Numbered from the stretch's first letter, positions 1 to 11,170 are shown. The stretch: DNA of 64,000 nt from Brienomyrus brachyistius (GCF_023856365.1 NC_064538.1:7634435-7698434), one strand, 5' to 3'. Numbers and translations are program-made. The notes: generated by a model not told the origin, from the letters alone.

Positions 1-48
1 CTCACACGCACACACACACACGCACACACACACACGCACACACAAATG
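1..48. repeat. (CA)n microsatellite
   Basis: The window opens inside an imperfect CA dinucleotide array interrupted by CG steps (CACG). It is cut by the window edge, so its full length is unknown. Confidence 0.9.
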
Positions 49-2310
49 CACAGACGCAAAAGCGGACGTAAACAAACGGGCAGATATGAGCATGGAAACA
101 TGGCACTCAAACGCACGTTTACGTGCAAGTGTTCACCTTCCAATAGCATGAACACACCGACACGCACACATTTAATGGCTAGAAGCCGGTGACTCTGCTA
201 GAGCAGAAACCTGCATCATTGTATAACTGGGAGCAGATTGCTGAATACATACAGCACTCAGCATTCATACTGCAATAATAGCTATTTTTTTGCCTTTTAA
301 TTTGAGCAGGCTTTTTATTTTATTGCCTTTTCAATAATAATTGTATAATTTTAAATAGGGTGTTATGGAAGGAAAATTTCTAAGTGCTATAGACCACCAT
401 AGTCATAGTTTACCATTAAAAAAACCATTCATCAGAACTCATTTATGTGTAATGGGAAGTTAATGGGTTTTAATTTTTACATATATTTAATTTATCACAT
501 GTAGAAGTGGGGACACTGAGCATTTTAATTGCGTAAATTGCGTAAGCAGTACGGACGGGGCTGGGGGTTTCGGTAATTGGACACGCGGTGCACACCTGAG
601 GGTTAGGGTTTGTAGTAAGACACTGTTACTTTAGCACATTGCCATGTGGTTGCAGTGTGGCTCTTATTTACAAATAAGAAAGTTTGAATTAGAGATCAGA
701 TGGGCGTATCCCGAATTTTTAAGGATGGTGCCTTTCCACACACATACCTGCTTCAAGCCAAACAAGCAGTGGACTGTCTGAGTGAGTCAGTGTTCACACC
801 TCCCCTTTACAGCATCCGGACCCGGGGATGGAGGTAGAAATAGCAGATGACCTGAAATAACCGAGTTGGACAGACGCACGGTGACAGGTCCATGTGGTTC
901 TCTGTCATGCGCTGTTCAAAACCCGCCTCTACTCAGCTCTGTCCCAAGAACAAGGTCCAAAAAGCTAAAAAGTCAAAGCCGAGCCAGTTAACAGTCTGTT
1001 CGTGTCACATATCTGCTAAACATTCAGGTGTTTTTTGATTCAAGGGACGCCTTAAGCACCATCAGTTGTATGATTCTCTGGTTTTCGCTTCTCTTGTCTT
1101 GCGAATGTTGCTGACGCTGCTATATCTGTTTTTGTTGTCGTGCTAAAGCACAGCTGCTGTCCAGGGGAAAACATACCTGTTACCGGGCCGCTAACGTGCG
1201 ACGTGCCTCTAGGATCCGCACTCAGAGCCCTATTGTTTATCATTTGTCTTTTGCACCCGGGGGAAATAATCCATCACCCTGGATTGTGTTTCCATTAAGC
1301 GGGGATGACACTCAAATATATGTGAGCAGAAATTGCATCCTTGGCCTGCCACCTCATTTCCTTTTAGCCAATCTCTGTGATGTTAAAACACGGATGAACT
1401 CCAGGATGCCAAAGCTGAATTGTGACAAGGCGGCGGTCAGGTTTATAGAGGTGTAGGCATTACTTGATGAAATTGCTCCTTTTGGCTTGAATATTGATGG
1501 GCTGGAAATACAGGTTTCGGCTCAAGTAAGTAGTCTAGTTGTCAACCGTAACCAAGCCACCCCGTGGCCTCTTTGGAAGCGTGTAGAAGTCTATTCCGTG
1601 TCTTCGCATCTCTGAAACATGGGTCGTTTAAGGGCCTCGTTTACCCCAGAGTGTTGAAGCGTTTGCTGTTTTCATGTTTGTCCCCTTGACTGCGGCAGTG
1701 TGCTTCCCGGTGCAGTTTCAGACAGAGCGCTTGGCAGCCTTTGCTGCGTTTCCAGGATACTTACTTACACAAACGCCTGGTAAAACGTTTCGCCAGCCCT
1801 GTATAAGTTGCACTAGCTTTCCTGCCTGGGTTCACGCAGGCCATGGGATGCTTTGAGTGAATTTATATGACAGGATTAAATGGGAAAAAGACCTAATTTC
1901 TGCAGCTGTGTAATGGGAATCTCCTATAATGAGCGGCCTTACTTTTTGGCTTGCTTGTTATATTCAAACTCACAAAGGGAGCAAGAGCATTGCCTGTATG
2001 GATCGGCACGTTCAAGTCCAGGTTTCCAACATTGCATAAAGCAGTAATGCTATTCCTGTGCATTGAAGGTAAGCAGATTTAGTGCTTGTGAAATTTCCGG
2101 ACTTCATGTGAGTTGTGCTTCTCTTACACATATCTGCTGAGCTGATAACAGCAGTAATATACATTCCATCTGTCCATCCATTGCCATACCAGCTGTCATG
2201 CTGAGGGTTTCAATGCCTGGGAAAACTACACTATCGTATTATAGGTTTCGCTGGTGTTATTTAAATCAGTGCTGAGTGAAATTTAACAGAGACTCAAATT
2301 AATACTTCAA
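49..2310. other. Non-coding stretch, no recognised gene
   Basis: Mixed-composition DNA with an AT-rich part at about 240-520 and ordinary composition elsewhere. The open frames here (up to 86 codons) have no recognisable domain, signal peptide or consistent exon borders. I see no transposon termini. Part of 1860-2300 is AT-rich and repeat-free and could be regulatory, but nothing in the sequence settles this. Confidence 0.5.
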
Positions 2311-2313
2311 AAG

Positions 2314-2620
2314 CGTTGTTTCGCAATCCAGTTCTCAGGGACCCAGTCGTTCACGTTTTTGCTCCCTCTACGCTTCGTGTGAGACAGGCCATGTTTTTGC
2401 TCCCTCCGAGCTTGCTATGACAGTCCATGTTTTTAGTAGTTCTTGTTTTTGCTTCCACTGAGCTCCCTACCAACAGTCCACATTTTTGCTCCCTCCGAGC
2501 TTCTTGCCAAAAAGTCCACGTTTTTGCTCCCTCCGAGCTCCCTACCAGACAGTCTACATTCTTGCTCCCTCCACGCTCCTTGCGAGACGATCCTTGTTTT
2601 TGCTCCGTTTCGCCCAGCCA
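2314..2620 (-). repeat. Minisatellite (about 38-bp unit) grown inside an inverted-repeat element
   Basis: About seven degenerate copies of a 36-40 bp unit follow each other. Each carries the core GTTTTTGCTCCCTCC, followed by a GAGCTCCCTACCAGAC-like segment. The left flank at about 2314-2345 (AATCCAGTTCTC, then GGGACCCA) matches, in reverse complement, the terminal repeat of the small element at 48670-48810. The inner 30-bp repeat of that element holds the same GGGAGGGAGCAAAAA core. I infer that this locus is a copy of the same element whose internal unit expanded. The short frames across it (2427-2903 on +, 2433-2621 on -) are by-products of the repeat. Confidence 0.75.
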
Positions 2621-5600
2621 CTTACTCTCGCCCGCGTCTGATCACTTTGCCGGCATTGCTGGGGTAATGGAGAGCCCTTCTCTCTCCCGTAGGATAATTC
2701 TGGAGTGCGTCTTCATGCGGCAGAGCTGCACTCCAGTGGCAGGCACGGTAATTAACGCGCTTGTTCACGATACTCTGGGCCCAGTGAGCCCCACTCATAG
2801 CCACGAAGTGTGTCAAGGTGGATATGCAGCACAACCATCACCAAACACCTTTGCACTGTTTCCTCACGGATGTGAGAATTTCAGTAATACTGTAAATAAT
2901 TAATTGACCGCTAATTGGCAATTTCGTCTTGTCTGCCCTGAGCTATTTTATACTGGTAAAGGAAGCTATAGACTGCGTACACTGGGACTCTCAACAGGAG
3001 AAGCGGGGTGACGATAGAGAGATGGCTGATATTTGTGTGTATGTGTGTCTTTATTTAGATCTCTATTAAATTGTGTGAATTATTACTCTTATTTGCCCCA
3101 GACCACACAATCAACATGCTTTGAAGGTCTAACTACTCTGATGTTGAACTCCAGTGTTAATAAAACCTTCACACATTGCTGCAGTCACATGTACACAGTG
3201 TGCGCTGTGCTTAGCTACACAACACACCCCCCCCCCCCCCTCCGTCCCTCCCCCACCGGGCTTCAGTAAATGTCAGTATGATTAAATGGAGTCGCGGGGA
3301 GGGAGGCGCTGGCATGTCACAGTAAATGGTGCTCCAGCAATGTGCAAACGGGGGGACGCCATATTAAATCTGGCGGGGGAGCCAGTAGAAAAGTCAGGAA
3401 GGTAATTACCATGTGGGATAAGTGCTTTGGGAACGCTGCTCAGGGAAGTGCCATAAAACGCTCGCAATTTCAGCCGAACGGGCGGCCTGCACCGCCTTCC
3501 CAGCCGTGCTTGGTTATTGTTTCATACTCATGTCCGCATGAACACGCATCGTCCACTTTCTGCCCAGACCTCACCTAGCCGGTTCCTCCGTGTTCCGGGC
3601 AGCATATGGAAGCAGGGACTGGCCACGCCTTCCACTAGCTGTCATACGGATGAAGCGAACTCACCTGCCCATATATGGACATTTATCTGACATTTTTTAC
3701 TCTTCCTGATTGAATCGTCGCAAAAACGGCATGGGGCACATTCTACTCTCTTCATGATTTATGCTGTAATTGTGAGTTTCACAGATTCTCTGGAATAACT
3801 CCTCTGTCACAGAGACAGGAGGGAGGTTCTGAAGCCAGAATAAACGAAGGGGGGGTGGCAGGGGCAGGAAGGCGTGGTGCTGGTGCCCCGTTCCCAGGCC
3901 CCCGGGCCCCCAGAGCCCCTTAGTCTTTATCTGGCTCAATTAAAAGCACAGCGTGGGGCTTTGCGGTGACAGGTAGGGACCTGCTGTCTTCCAAAGTTTC
4001 TTACGCGATGATGCAATTAAAACCAGAGGAAGAATTACGGAGGAAACGGACGATGCTGGCAAAGTATGCAGATAATGGTATGAATTTAAGTGGGATTTTT
4101 GCAGCAAATTGACTCGATGGCTCGTTAGGCCCATTAAAACAGCAAGCATGCAATTACTGCCAAACGGAGAGCACTCCTCGCTCCTTTCATCTGCATCGCA
4201 AGTGTCCGAAAGCACCAACCCCCCCCCCCCCCCCCCCCCCGCCCACTTTTCCATATCTTTCCCTGGATTTTACTCCACAGTTGCTTGCTGATTCTCCTGT
4301 TCCTTTTCCGTCCTGCTTGCAGATTCTCTGTATCTTTAAATGGTCTTCATGGTCACACTTCTCGTCGTCGATTAACAGTTAGCCAAATTTTCATTATTAT
4401 TACATCATTTAGCCCCTTAGTGGATAATTTTACCCAAAGCAACTTAAAACAACTTGCAATTTAGATTTTTTTTTTTTTAATGAGTGACCTAAACTTTTCC
4501 AAGGGTACTAAAAGCTTTTTCAAAGGGATTTGAACCTTCGCCGGCAGTGTCTGACTTTGTCTAAGGGTGCCATCAGCTTGTCCTCCTGTATCAGGCCTGA
4601 TGCCTGCACACATGTGGCTGGCCCTGCCTTCAGGCTGTGCGTATGGGAAGCCGAGAGGGACACACTTCGGTTTCAAGCTGCTGATGCCCCTATTCAAATG
4701 TCCTAAGACCGTAGCGCATGTGGAGATTAGCAAATGGTGAGGGGGGCACCTCGGGGAGACAGAAGGCATCTGGGGAGCCTTCTTCAGCACTTACTAGCCA
4801 TTGCTTCAAACTTGAGCATTCGTGGAAGGTGCATGTGAAACAGCACTGTCCCTTCCCATTGAGGGGAACTCAATGGACAGCTCATTCATTACTGTGTGGG
4901 TATGGCTGGAATCAGGGGTATAGGACAGGGAGAATGCGTACCCCCCAATATTTAATTTGGATTCATTTAACTCCCACCCCCCTTAAATAGATCGTGGTAT
5001 TTAAAATATTAAGTTGTCTCCGTCGAATATCAAACTGTCCTCTACGCCATTGGTTGGTGTATCTCCAGGCTGAGAAAAGACCAGGGTCTAACTTGAGTCC
5101 CATAGCTCTTGTGCGTCTCTTATTGGTGTGAAACACTGAGTACCTCTGGACCGCTGATCCTCGGACCACGTGTGTTTGGAGCACAGCTACATCTCAGGCG
5201 AAGGTCCTCCGGGTAACGGTCCCTTTGCAGTCACCTCTCGCCTTCCCAGCCGGCGCACGCATTTGCACACTCCGCACATCTCCTGCGAATCGTTTTTTTT
5301 TTCCGTAGCTGCACTCCTCCCGTACGGCAGCGTAGTAGCGGTGCTGGTATTTTGTAAGAAATACTCATTTTATGCCTCAGGGGAAAATATGAATTACCGG
5401 CTGATCTGGGGCATTGAGGATTGTGACATTTAAATTCAAAGGGTAATGGTATGCAGTGTCGTAATATGCGGCCCATTGTTTGGGGCTCTTAGATAAAGAT
5501 CGAAAACGGCGCTCGGCAAACTCCCCACCCGAGGCCTTACGTATACATGCCGCGCCTGAAAGTGAGGCCGTCACTCCGCCGGATCTTTGTTTGTCCTCTG

Positions 5601-6049
5601 CTTGAACTGTTGTCGCATTTGCATTATGCAAATGGAGGGTTACCCGTCATCGTTAACGGTGGTATTGGGTCCTGCCAAAAAGCTATTTGCCGCTGAAGCC
5701 GTAATGAAGTGTGGGAATAGCATGTCCTGGAGAGCGCAGCCATTCCCCCATCTGGTCTCGGTTGTGCACCGGTCCCCTAAACCATAAATCCGCGTGCCAG
5801 TGCGTCCCTGACTACGTGACTAGGTGCTGACACTCATAAGACGGCTTTCCCCCCACCTCTGCAGGCAAATTTGGCTCAGGAGTTCCTCTGGCCCCAGGGA
5901 CAGGCAGTGGAGGGAGGAGGACTCTCACGTCTCCCATTAATCTGCTCTCCACCAGCAGCGCGGCCTACCGGCCAGCGCCCCCCCCCGCCTGCAGATCACA
6001 GAAAGCCTGAGTCTTACCGCCGGAGATGCAGAAAAGCTCCAATAATTAA
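2621..6049. other. Non-coding stretch with C-homopolymers
   Basis: No gene or transposon is recognised. C14 at 3227-3240 and C22 at 4219-4240 stand out, as does a T9 at about 5288-5296. Open frames up to 158 codons are low-complexity or overlap on both strands. The block at about 3960-4200 and that at 5380-5640 are free of recognisable repeats and contain short TAATTA/ATTA motifs, which is compatible with regulatory DNA but is not evidence of it. Confidence 0.45.
4219..4240. repeat. Poly(C)22 homopolymer
   Basis: Twenty-two consecutive C residues, preceded by AGCACCAA and followed by GCCCAC. Runs this long are prone to length error in sequencing, so the exact count should not be trusted. Confidence 0.9.
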
Positions 6050-6720
6050 TGTGAAATTCCACTTGGTCACAACCTAGAACATGAGCTGTAATGGAATAAT
6101 TAGTTCAGCTACCAACCAGCAGCTGACCTAGAAAAATATACTGTTTCCGTGACACATTTTTCTTCATATTTAGCTAAAGAGGCTTTTTTCATTATGTCTC
6201 GAAAGCACATCTATTCTTTTGATGAGATACATTTAGCAGGTCTAAGCAGGAGCTTTACTCTGTAATTCATCTTGAGATGTTTGAGTGCATTTTATTAATT
6301 AAGGCGTTTAAAATGACCATTTTTATGTAATCTGTAGCTCTGGCAATTAATACAGTTGTTCCTTTTATAAAAATATCTGTCTTGTATTTTAAGGCACGAT
6401 AATTTTATAAAATTTTAAATGGAAATATGACAGCAATTATATAATATGTAAGGTGGGTACGTTTCTAACAGATTATATTATGTATATATTATGTTGATTT
6501 TTTAGTTTTAGTGATGGTTCCTGGTTAAGGAAACTCATTTAATGTTCCCTGGAACTGCGTTAGTCATTATTAAATTGGCATCTCTTCATCATTTTCATGA
6601 ACAAATCATCATGAGGTTTTCAGTAAGTTGGAGAAAAGGAATATTGGATTTAATACTGCTCTCACCCATCAAGTTCTTAAAGCTTAACAATACAGTATAA
6701 GTGACTGATGTTTCTTCTGA
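6050..6720. promoter_or_regulatory. Candidate conserved non-coding block (AT-rich)
   Basis: A clearly AT-rich, repeat-free block with many homeodomain-type cores (TAATTA/TTAATT/AATTAA at about 6040, 6100, 6295 and 6348) and several TTTATAAAA-type tracts. Such blocks in fish gene deserts are often deeply conserved enhancers. Conservation cannot be seen from one sequence, so this is inference. No open frame of note lies here. Confidence 0.35.
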
Positions 6721-8373
6721 GTTTCATGTGTTTCCTTCATTGCTGGGTCCATTCTTCACCAAATGAGTCAGAACCTTTTTAAATGTCTTTTTTTCCTGGG
6801 TGGGTGTCTGTGCTGAGGGTCCTGGTGCTTTTGAGGACTTTCTGTTCCATAATTTGACAGTTAAATTGTCTGCCGCGCTCTGTACCTGGAGATGGGGCCT
6901 GTGAATTGGAAGCCATCTGCTGTGACAGTGACGCACGGTCACCGGCAAGGTTGGCTCGATTCCAGATGCCACCTGTGACCTCAGCGTCTGTCTGGGTGCT
7001 CCTGCTGTCCTGCTGGATTTGCCAGGGGCTCCTCTCGGTGCCACACCTTCCCGAGGACCTACCCTTCCCCTCCGAACCAGACTGGCTCACCTGCTCTGAT
7101 GGGTCAGCCTCTGATTGGCCGTCCCCATGATGGCTCCGCCTCCCGCCCACTGCATTATAGGACAGGCAGACCTGCATGCTGCGGTCACCGTGCAGAAAAT
7201 GGGGAAAGCCAGCAGGGGGCCCCCAGGAGTACACTCCAGAGCCGAGCGACTGGGGGTGGGGCAACACCACAGATTCCCCAGCTCGGGAAATAAATAACGT
7301 GAAGTATGTTGACGGATCGCAAATAGATCTAGCGGAAGTGGGAAATGGATAAGTGTGTGAAGGTGAAGCGAGGCCTTCTATGGACCAATGACTCCTTCCT
7401 GGCTAATAAATACGTATTAAGTGTAATTACTCTCATGCTTTATAAAGGTTGCCTCAGCAATATCTCTGTGAAGGTTTATGCGTGTACTTTTATTATTATT
7501 TATGAGGATAGTGATCAATTTCTTTTCAGATGGTGGGCAGCCTGCTATTGCAGTAATATATTTTCTCCAAACTGGTTTGAGCGTGCCGCTAACCCAAGTG
7601 GGTAATTTCACCCTCCATAATTTAAACCTTATTTCCATTGGTAACTGATAGCTCCTTACAGCTCCTGTTTCTCTACTGTTATCTCACACTCGTGCCCTTA
7701 TGTGCGTATCTCGGTACAGCATCAGTTTATAAACCAATCATTGAAGAAATCTTCTTGCGTCTCCTGTAGCCCAAAGGAGGAGAATGTTTCGCTGTTTATA
7801 ATTGTAGGTCTGTGTGTATCCATCTGAATGCGAATGGCCGTAAATTATGGGAGGGTTGTAGCCCCCTCCAATAATCAAAACCCGCCAATACAACCCCAGA
7901 CCCCCTTAAATGGGTTGAGACCTCAACCCTCCCAATGCTTAACCCAAAGTCATACCCTTGGTATGGAGTGTGTTGTTGGAGGACGTCAGGTAGACAGTGA
8001 AGGCAAAAGTGACACGCAGATATCAGAAATGTGTACTTGGAGATGGGAGCTCGTGTAAGAGAAGCTGGAAACATGCATGTCTATAGCCTAAGGCAGCCCT
8101 CCAAGCAGGCGACTACAGATATCCATCAATTACCGCACATTTTCATAAACCCTTCCTTCTGCCTTATTATATTTGGGGGAGGAATCATGATTTGCATAAA
8201 GATTTATCCACCTTGGAGGAAATTAATGATGCTGTCACTGTCTGTAATATCCCCTTATCGCCCCGTCACAGGGATTTCTCTAGGGTGCATCAACGGCATT
8301 GATTCCTGACTTAATCTCTCTCTAGAAACAAAAAAACCCCTGACAGTTGGGCATTGAGGAGCACCGCGCTCCT
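6721..8373. other. Non-coding stretch
   Basis: No transposon termini are recognised. Overlapping frames on both strands at 6724-7297 (up to 163 codons) have no domain-like content. About 7098-7160 carries an inverted CCAAT box (GATTGG) next to GCCTCCCGCCC, a promoter-like pairing, but there is no TATA box, coding exon or CpG island to go with it. Confidence 0.45.
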
Positions 8374-8826
8374 TTCCCGCTAGGAACGTTTACGGAACGT
8401 TACAATGGCATTATGGAAACATTCAACGTGTCCAGTTTTTCTGATGTTAGCTGAACATTATCCCGTCGTTACAACTTCTATCATAACTAAGAGTAATAAC
8501 AGGAAACAAGCGAAGGGGCATGGTAGGGCAGTGGATAACGCTCACTTTACACCTCAGGGGTCATGGGTTCAAGGCTGGACAGCATATTCTCAGTGTCCAC
8601 AGATGGCACTTTTAAATATTAATACTTTATAATAAAACAATGATTTTCAACATCAATTATGTTAAACGGATGTGCAGGTAATAATGTTGTGCTGACATGG
8701 ACAGAACCTCTGTTAAAATGTAATGTTCCATTAATGTTACAATAAGAACGTTCTTTGCAAACTTTGAGAAGACCTTCACGTATCGCTGGCTAAAGTTCTG
8801 GGAATGTTCCCTTTTAGCTGGGTATT
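8374..8826 (+). mobile_element. MITE-like element interrupted by a SINE head
   Basis: The left end reads CCCGCTAGGAACGTTTACGG and the right end GTTCTGGGAATGTTCCC then TTTTAGCTGGG. In reverse complement the right end (CCCAGCTAAAAGGGAAC) resembles the left, so the two form degenerate terminal inverted repeats. The right half contains GAACGTTCTTTGCAAACTTT, a sequence I recognise as a dispersed teleost repeat. Between the halves, 8515-8600 is a tRNA-like SINE head. Family name and target-site duplication are not resolved. Confidence 0.4.
8515..8600 (+). mobile_element. tRNA-derived SINE, 5' head only
   Basis: An A-box-like TAGGGCAGTGGATAACGCTC is followed about 30 bases on by a B-box-like GGGTTCAAGGC. 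This is the usual layout of the internal RNA polymerase III promoter of tRNA-derived fish SINEs. The 3' body and tail are missing or too diverged to see. It lies inside the MITE-like element at 8374-8826. Confidence 0.5.
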
Positions 8827-8903
8827 ACATTCCCTGGCAAATCTAATCCCTGTCTGAACTGAGGTCAGAATTGGAGTCTTTCAGTCCAGCCTTTATTGCA
8901 GTC

Positions 8904-9090
8904 CAGGGCTGGGCGATGTGCGATATTATTATCGAGATTGCATGTAATGCACATGGAATTGTGAGAGGCAGCTAGGTTTTGACGTTTTCATGCCACCACA
9001 CCGTTCACACATTATACCATGGTAAATGGTATTTTCAATAGCAATGTTATTTTGCACAGTTTCGGTATTTTGAAATCTACGATAAAATTC
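8904..9090 (+). mobile_element. hAT-like DNA transposon fragment (5' end)
   Basis: It begins CAGGGCTGGGCGATGTGCGA then TATTATTATCGAG. This resembles the 5' terminus of a hAT-type family common in fish genomes (CAGGGCTGGGCGATAT...). The expected inverted 3' terminus (...CGCCCAGCCCTG) is absent nearby, so the copy looks truncated. No transposase reading frame is visible. Confidence 0.45.
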
Positions 9091-9581
9091 GCCAAACAGG
9101 CATGGGGGAGGGGGTCCTCGTTATAATATTTGCCAAACGAAGATCATCAAAAACTTTCACTAAAGCATTTTTGCTCTGTCATGAGAAACAAACTTTGCAA
9201 TTTAAAGAATTTGTTCCTTTTCAAGATGATCTAGTGAATTTTACAAATCAGTGTAACATTTACCGCCACGGATTTTGCCTGAGCTCTGCATGCGTTCTCC
9301 TATCCAATTGCTATCATTTATGTCCTTGTTATCATATGCACTAAAGAATATGGCGCATTGGTAAAAAATTTTGCAAAATTGACTGAGGAGGACAACAGTG
9401 AACAAGTACTGGGCTAAAAAACATTACCCTTCTGGCATGTATTATATACTCAAATTTCATAGAGACAATATTGAGTTAAAGCAAGTGATTTCCCAGTAAA
9501 ATTGACGGTAACACTAACCATTTGTTTGATGGACTCTGGGTATAGGTAAGGTCTGTTTAGCTATAGCAGTGATTTCCTGTA
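9091..9581. other. Non-coding AT-rich stretch
   Basis: It lies between the hAT-like fragment and the Tigger-like fragment. One 80-codon frame (9102-9344) shows no domain. It could be diverged transposon interior; nothing further can be said. Confidence 0.4.
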
Positions 9582-9680
9582 CAGTTCGCCCTGCATATCC
9601 ACAGGTTCCGCATCTATGGATTCACACAACCGCCGATAGAAAAGATTCAGAAAATAAATCCAGAAAATTCCAAAGAGCAC
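9582..9680 (+). mobile_element. Tigger-like (Tc1/mariner superfamily) fragment
   Basis: The order of motifs TATCCACAGGTTCCGCATCT, GGATTCACACAACCGCCGAT, and AATAAATCCAGAAAATTCCA matches the internal layout of vertebrate Tigger-type elements (…CCGCGGATTCAACCAACCGCGGAT… then …TTCCAGAAAGTTCC…). The match is from memory of the family. The element stops abruptly at 9680, where the 30-bp minisatellite starts, and no other part of it appears after the array. Confidence 0.5.
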
Positions 9681-11170
9681 ACCCTCGTCCCCGCGGCTCC
9701 CCCGTCCCGCACCCTCGTCCCCGCGGATCCCCCGTCCCGCACCCTCATCCCCGCGGCTCCCCCGTCCCGCACCCTCGTCCCCGCGGCTCCCCCGTCCCGC
9801 ACCCTCATCCCCGCGGCTCCCCCGTCCCGCACCCTCATCCCCGCGGCTCCCCCGTCCCGCACCCTCGTCCCCGCGGCTCCCCCGTCCCGCACCCTCATCC
9901 CCGCGGCTCCCCCGTCCCGCACCCTCGTCCCCGCGGCTCCCCCGTCCCGCACCCTCATCCCCGCGGCTCCCCCGTCCCGCACCCTCATCCCCGCGGCTCC
10001 ACCGTCCCGCACCCTCATCCCCGCGGCTCCCCCGTCCCTCACCCTCGTCCCCGCGGCTCCCCCGTCCCTCACCCTCGTCCCCGCGGCTCCCCCGTCCCTC
10101 ACCCTCGTCCCCGCGGCTCCCCCGTCCCGCACCCTCATCCCCGCGGCTCCCCCGTCCCTCACCCTCATCCCCGCGGCTCCCCCGTCCCGCACCCTCCTAC
10201 CAGCGGCTCCACCGTCCCGCACCCTCATCGCCGCGGCTCCCCCGTCCCGCACCCTCATCCCCGCGGCTCCCCCGTCCCGCACCCTCATCCCCGCGGCTCC
10301 CCCGTCCCGCACCCTCGTACCAGCGGCTCCCCCGTCCCGCACCCTCATCCCCGCGGCTCCCCCGTCCCTCACCCTCATCCCCGCGGCTCCCCCGTCCCGC
10401 ACCCTCCTACCAGCGGCTCCACCGTCCCGCACCCTCATCCCCGCGGCTCCCCCGTCCCGCACCCTCATCCCCGCGGCTCCCCCGTCCCGCACCCTCATCC
10501 CCGCGGCTCCACCGTGCCGCACCCTCATCCCCGCGGCTCCCCCGTCCCTCACCCTCATCCCCGCGGCTCCCCCGTCCCGCACCCTCATCCCCGCGGCTCC
10601 CCCGTCCCGCACCCTCGTACCAGCGGCTCCCCCGTCCCGCACCCTCGTACCAGCGGCTCCCCCGTCCCGCACCCTCGTACCAGCGGCTCCCCCGTCCCGC
10701 ACCCTCATCCCCGCGGCTCCCCCGTCCCGCACCCTCATCCCCGCGGCTCCCCCGTCCCGCACCCTCATCCCCGCGGCTCCCCCGTCCCGCACCCTCATCC
10801 CCGCGGATCCCCCGTCCCGCACCCTCATCCCCACAGCTCCCCCGTTCCGCACCCTCATCCCCACAGCTTCCCCGTTCCGCACCCTCCTACCAGCGGCTCC
10901 ACCGTGCCGCACCCTCATCCCCACAGCTTCCCCGTTCCGCACCCTCCTACCAGCGGCTCCCCCGTTCCGCACCCTCATCCCCACAGCTTCCCCGTTCCGC
11001 ACCCTCCTACCAGCGGCTCCACCGTCCCGCACCCTCATCCCCACAGCTTCCCCGTTCCGCACCCTCCTACCAGCGGCTCCACCGTGCCGCACCCTCATAC
11101 TCGCAGCTCCCCCATGCCGCACCCTCATCTCCGCGGGTCCCCTGTGTCACACCCTCAGCCTCGTGGATCA
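9681..11170. repeat. 30-bp GC-rich minisatellite, 49 units plus a partial unit
   Basis: Forty-nine consecutive 30-bp units run from 9681 to 11150, with a partial unit to 11170. The commonest unit is ACCCTCATCCCCGCGG followed by CTCCCCCGTCCCGC. Units differ only by substitutions (ATCC/GTCC/CTACCAG variants, CCGTCCCGC/CCGTCCCTC, CCACAGCTT). I see no insertion or deletion in 1,470 bases. Most units hold a SacII site (CCGCGG) and several CpGs. On the minus strand a typical unit gives GGG, GGGGG, GGGG and GGG runs with loops of 2-6 bases, so it fits a G-quadruplex motif. Because 30 is a multiple of three and the unit has few stop triplets, long artefactual frames arise on both strands (558 codons on +, 493 on -). 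Confidence 0.97.
10851..11090. repeat. 60-bp higher-order repeat at the 3' end of the minisatellite
   Basis: Here two unit types alternate strictly four times. Type A is ACCCTCATCCCCACAGCTTC then CCCGTTCCGC; type B is ACCCTCCTACCAGCGGCTCC then ACCGT(C/G)CCGC or CCCGTTCCGC. A-B-A-B-A-B-A-B gives four 60-bp dimers, a sign that the dimer was later amplified as a block within the older 30-bp array. Confidence 0.9.

Noticed and set aside
2427..2903. 158-codon + frame
   Set aside because: Its first half is translation of the 38-bp minisatellite, and the rest shows no family.
9681..11150. CRISPR-like regular repeat
   Set aside because: Units are directly joined without unique spacers, and the context is vertebrate. 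It is a minisatellite.
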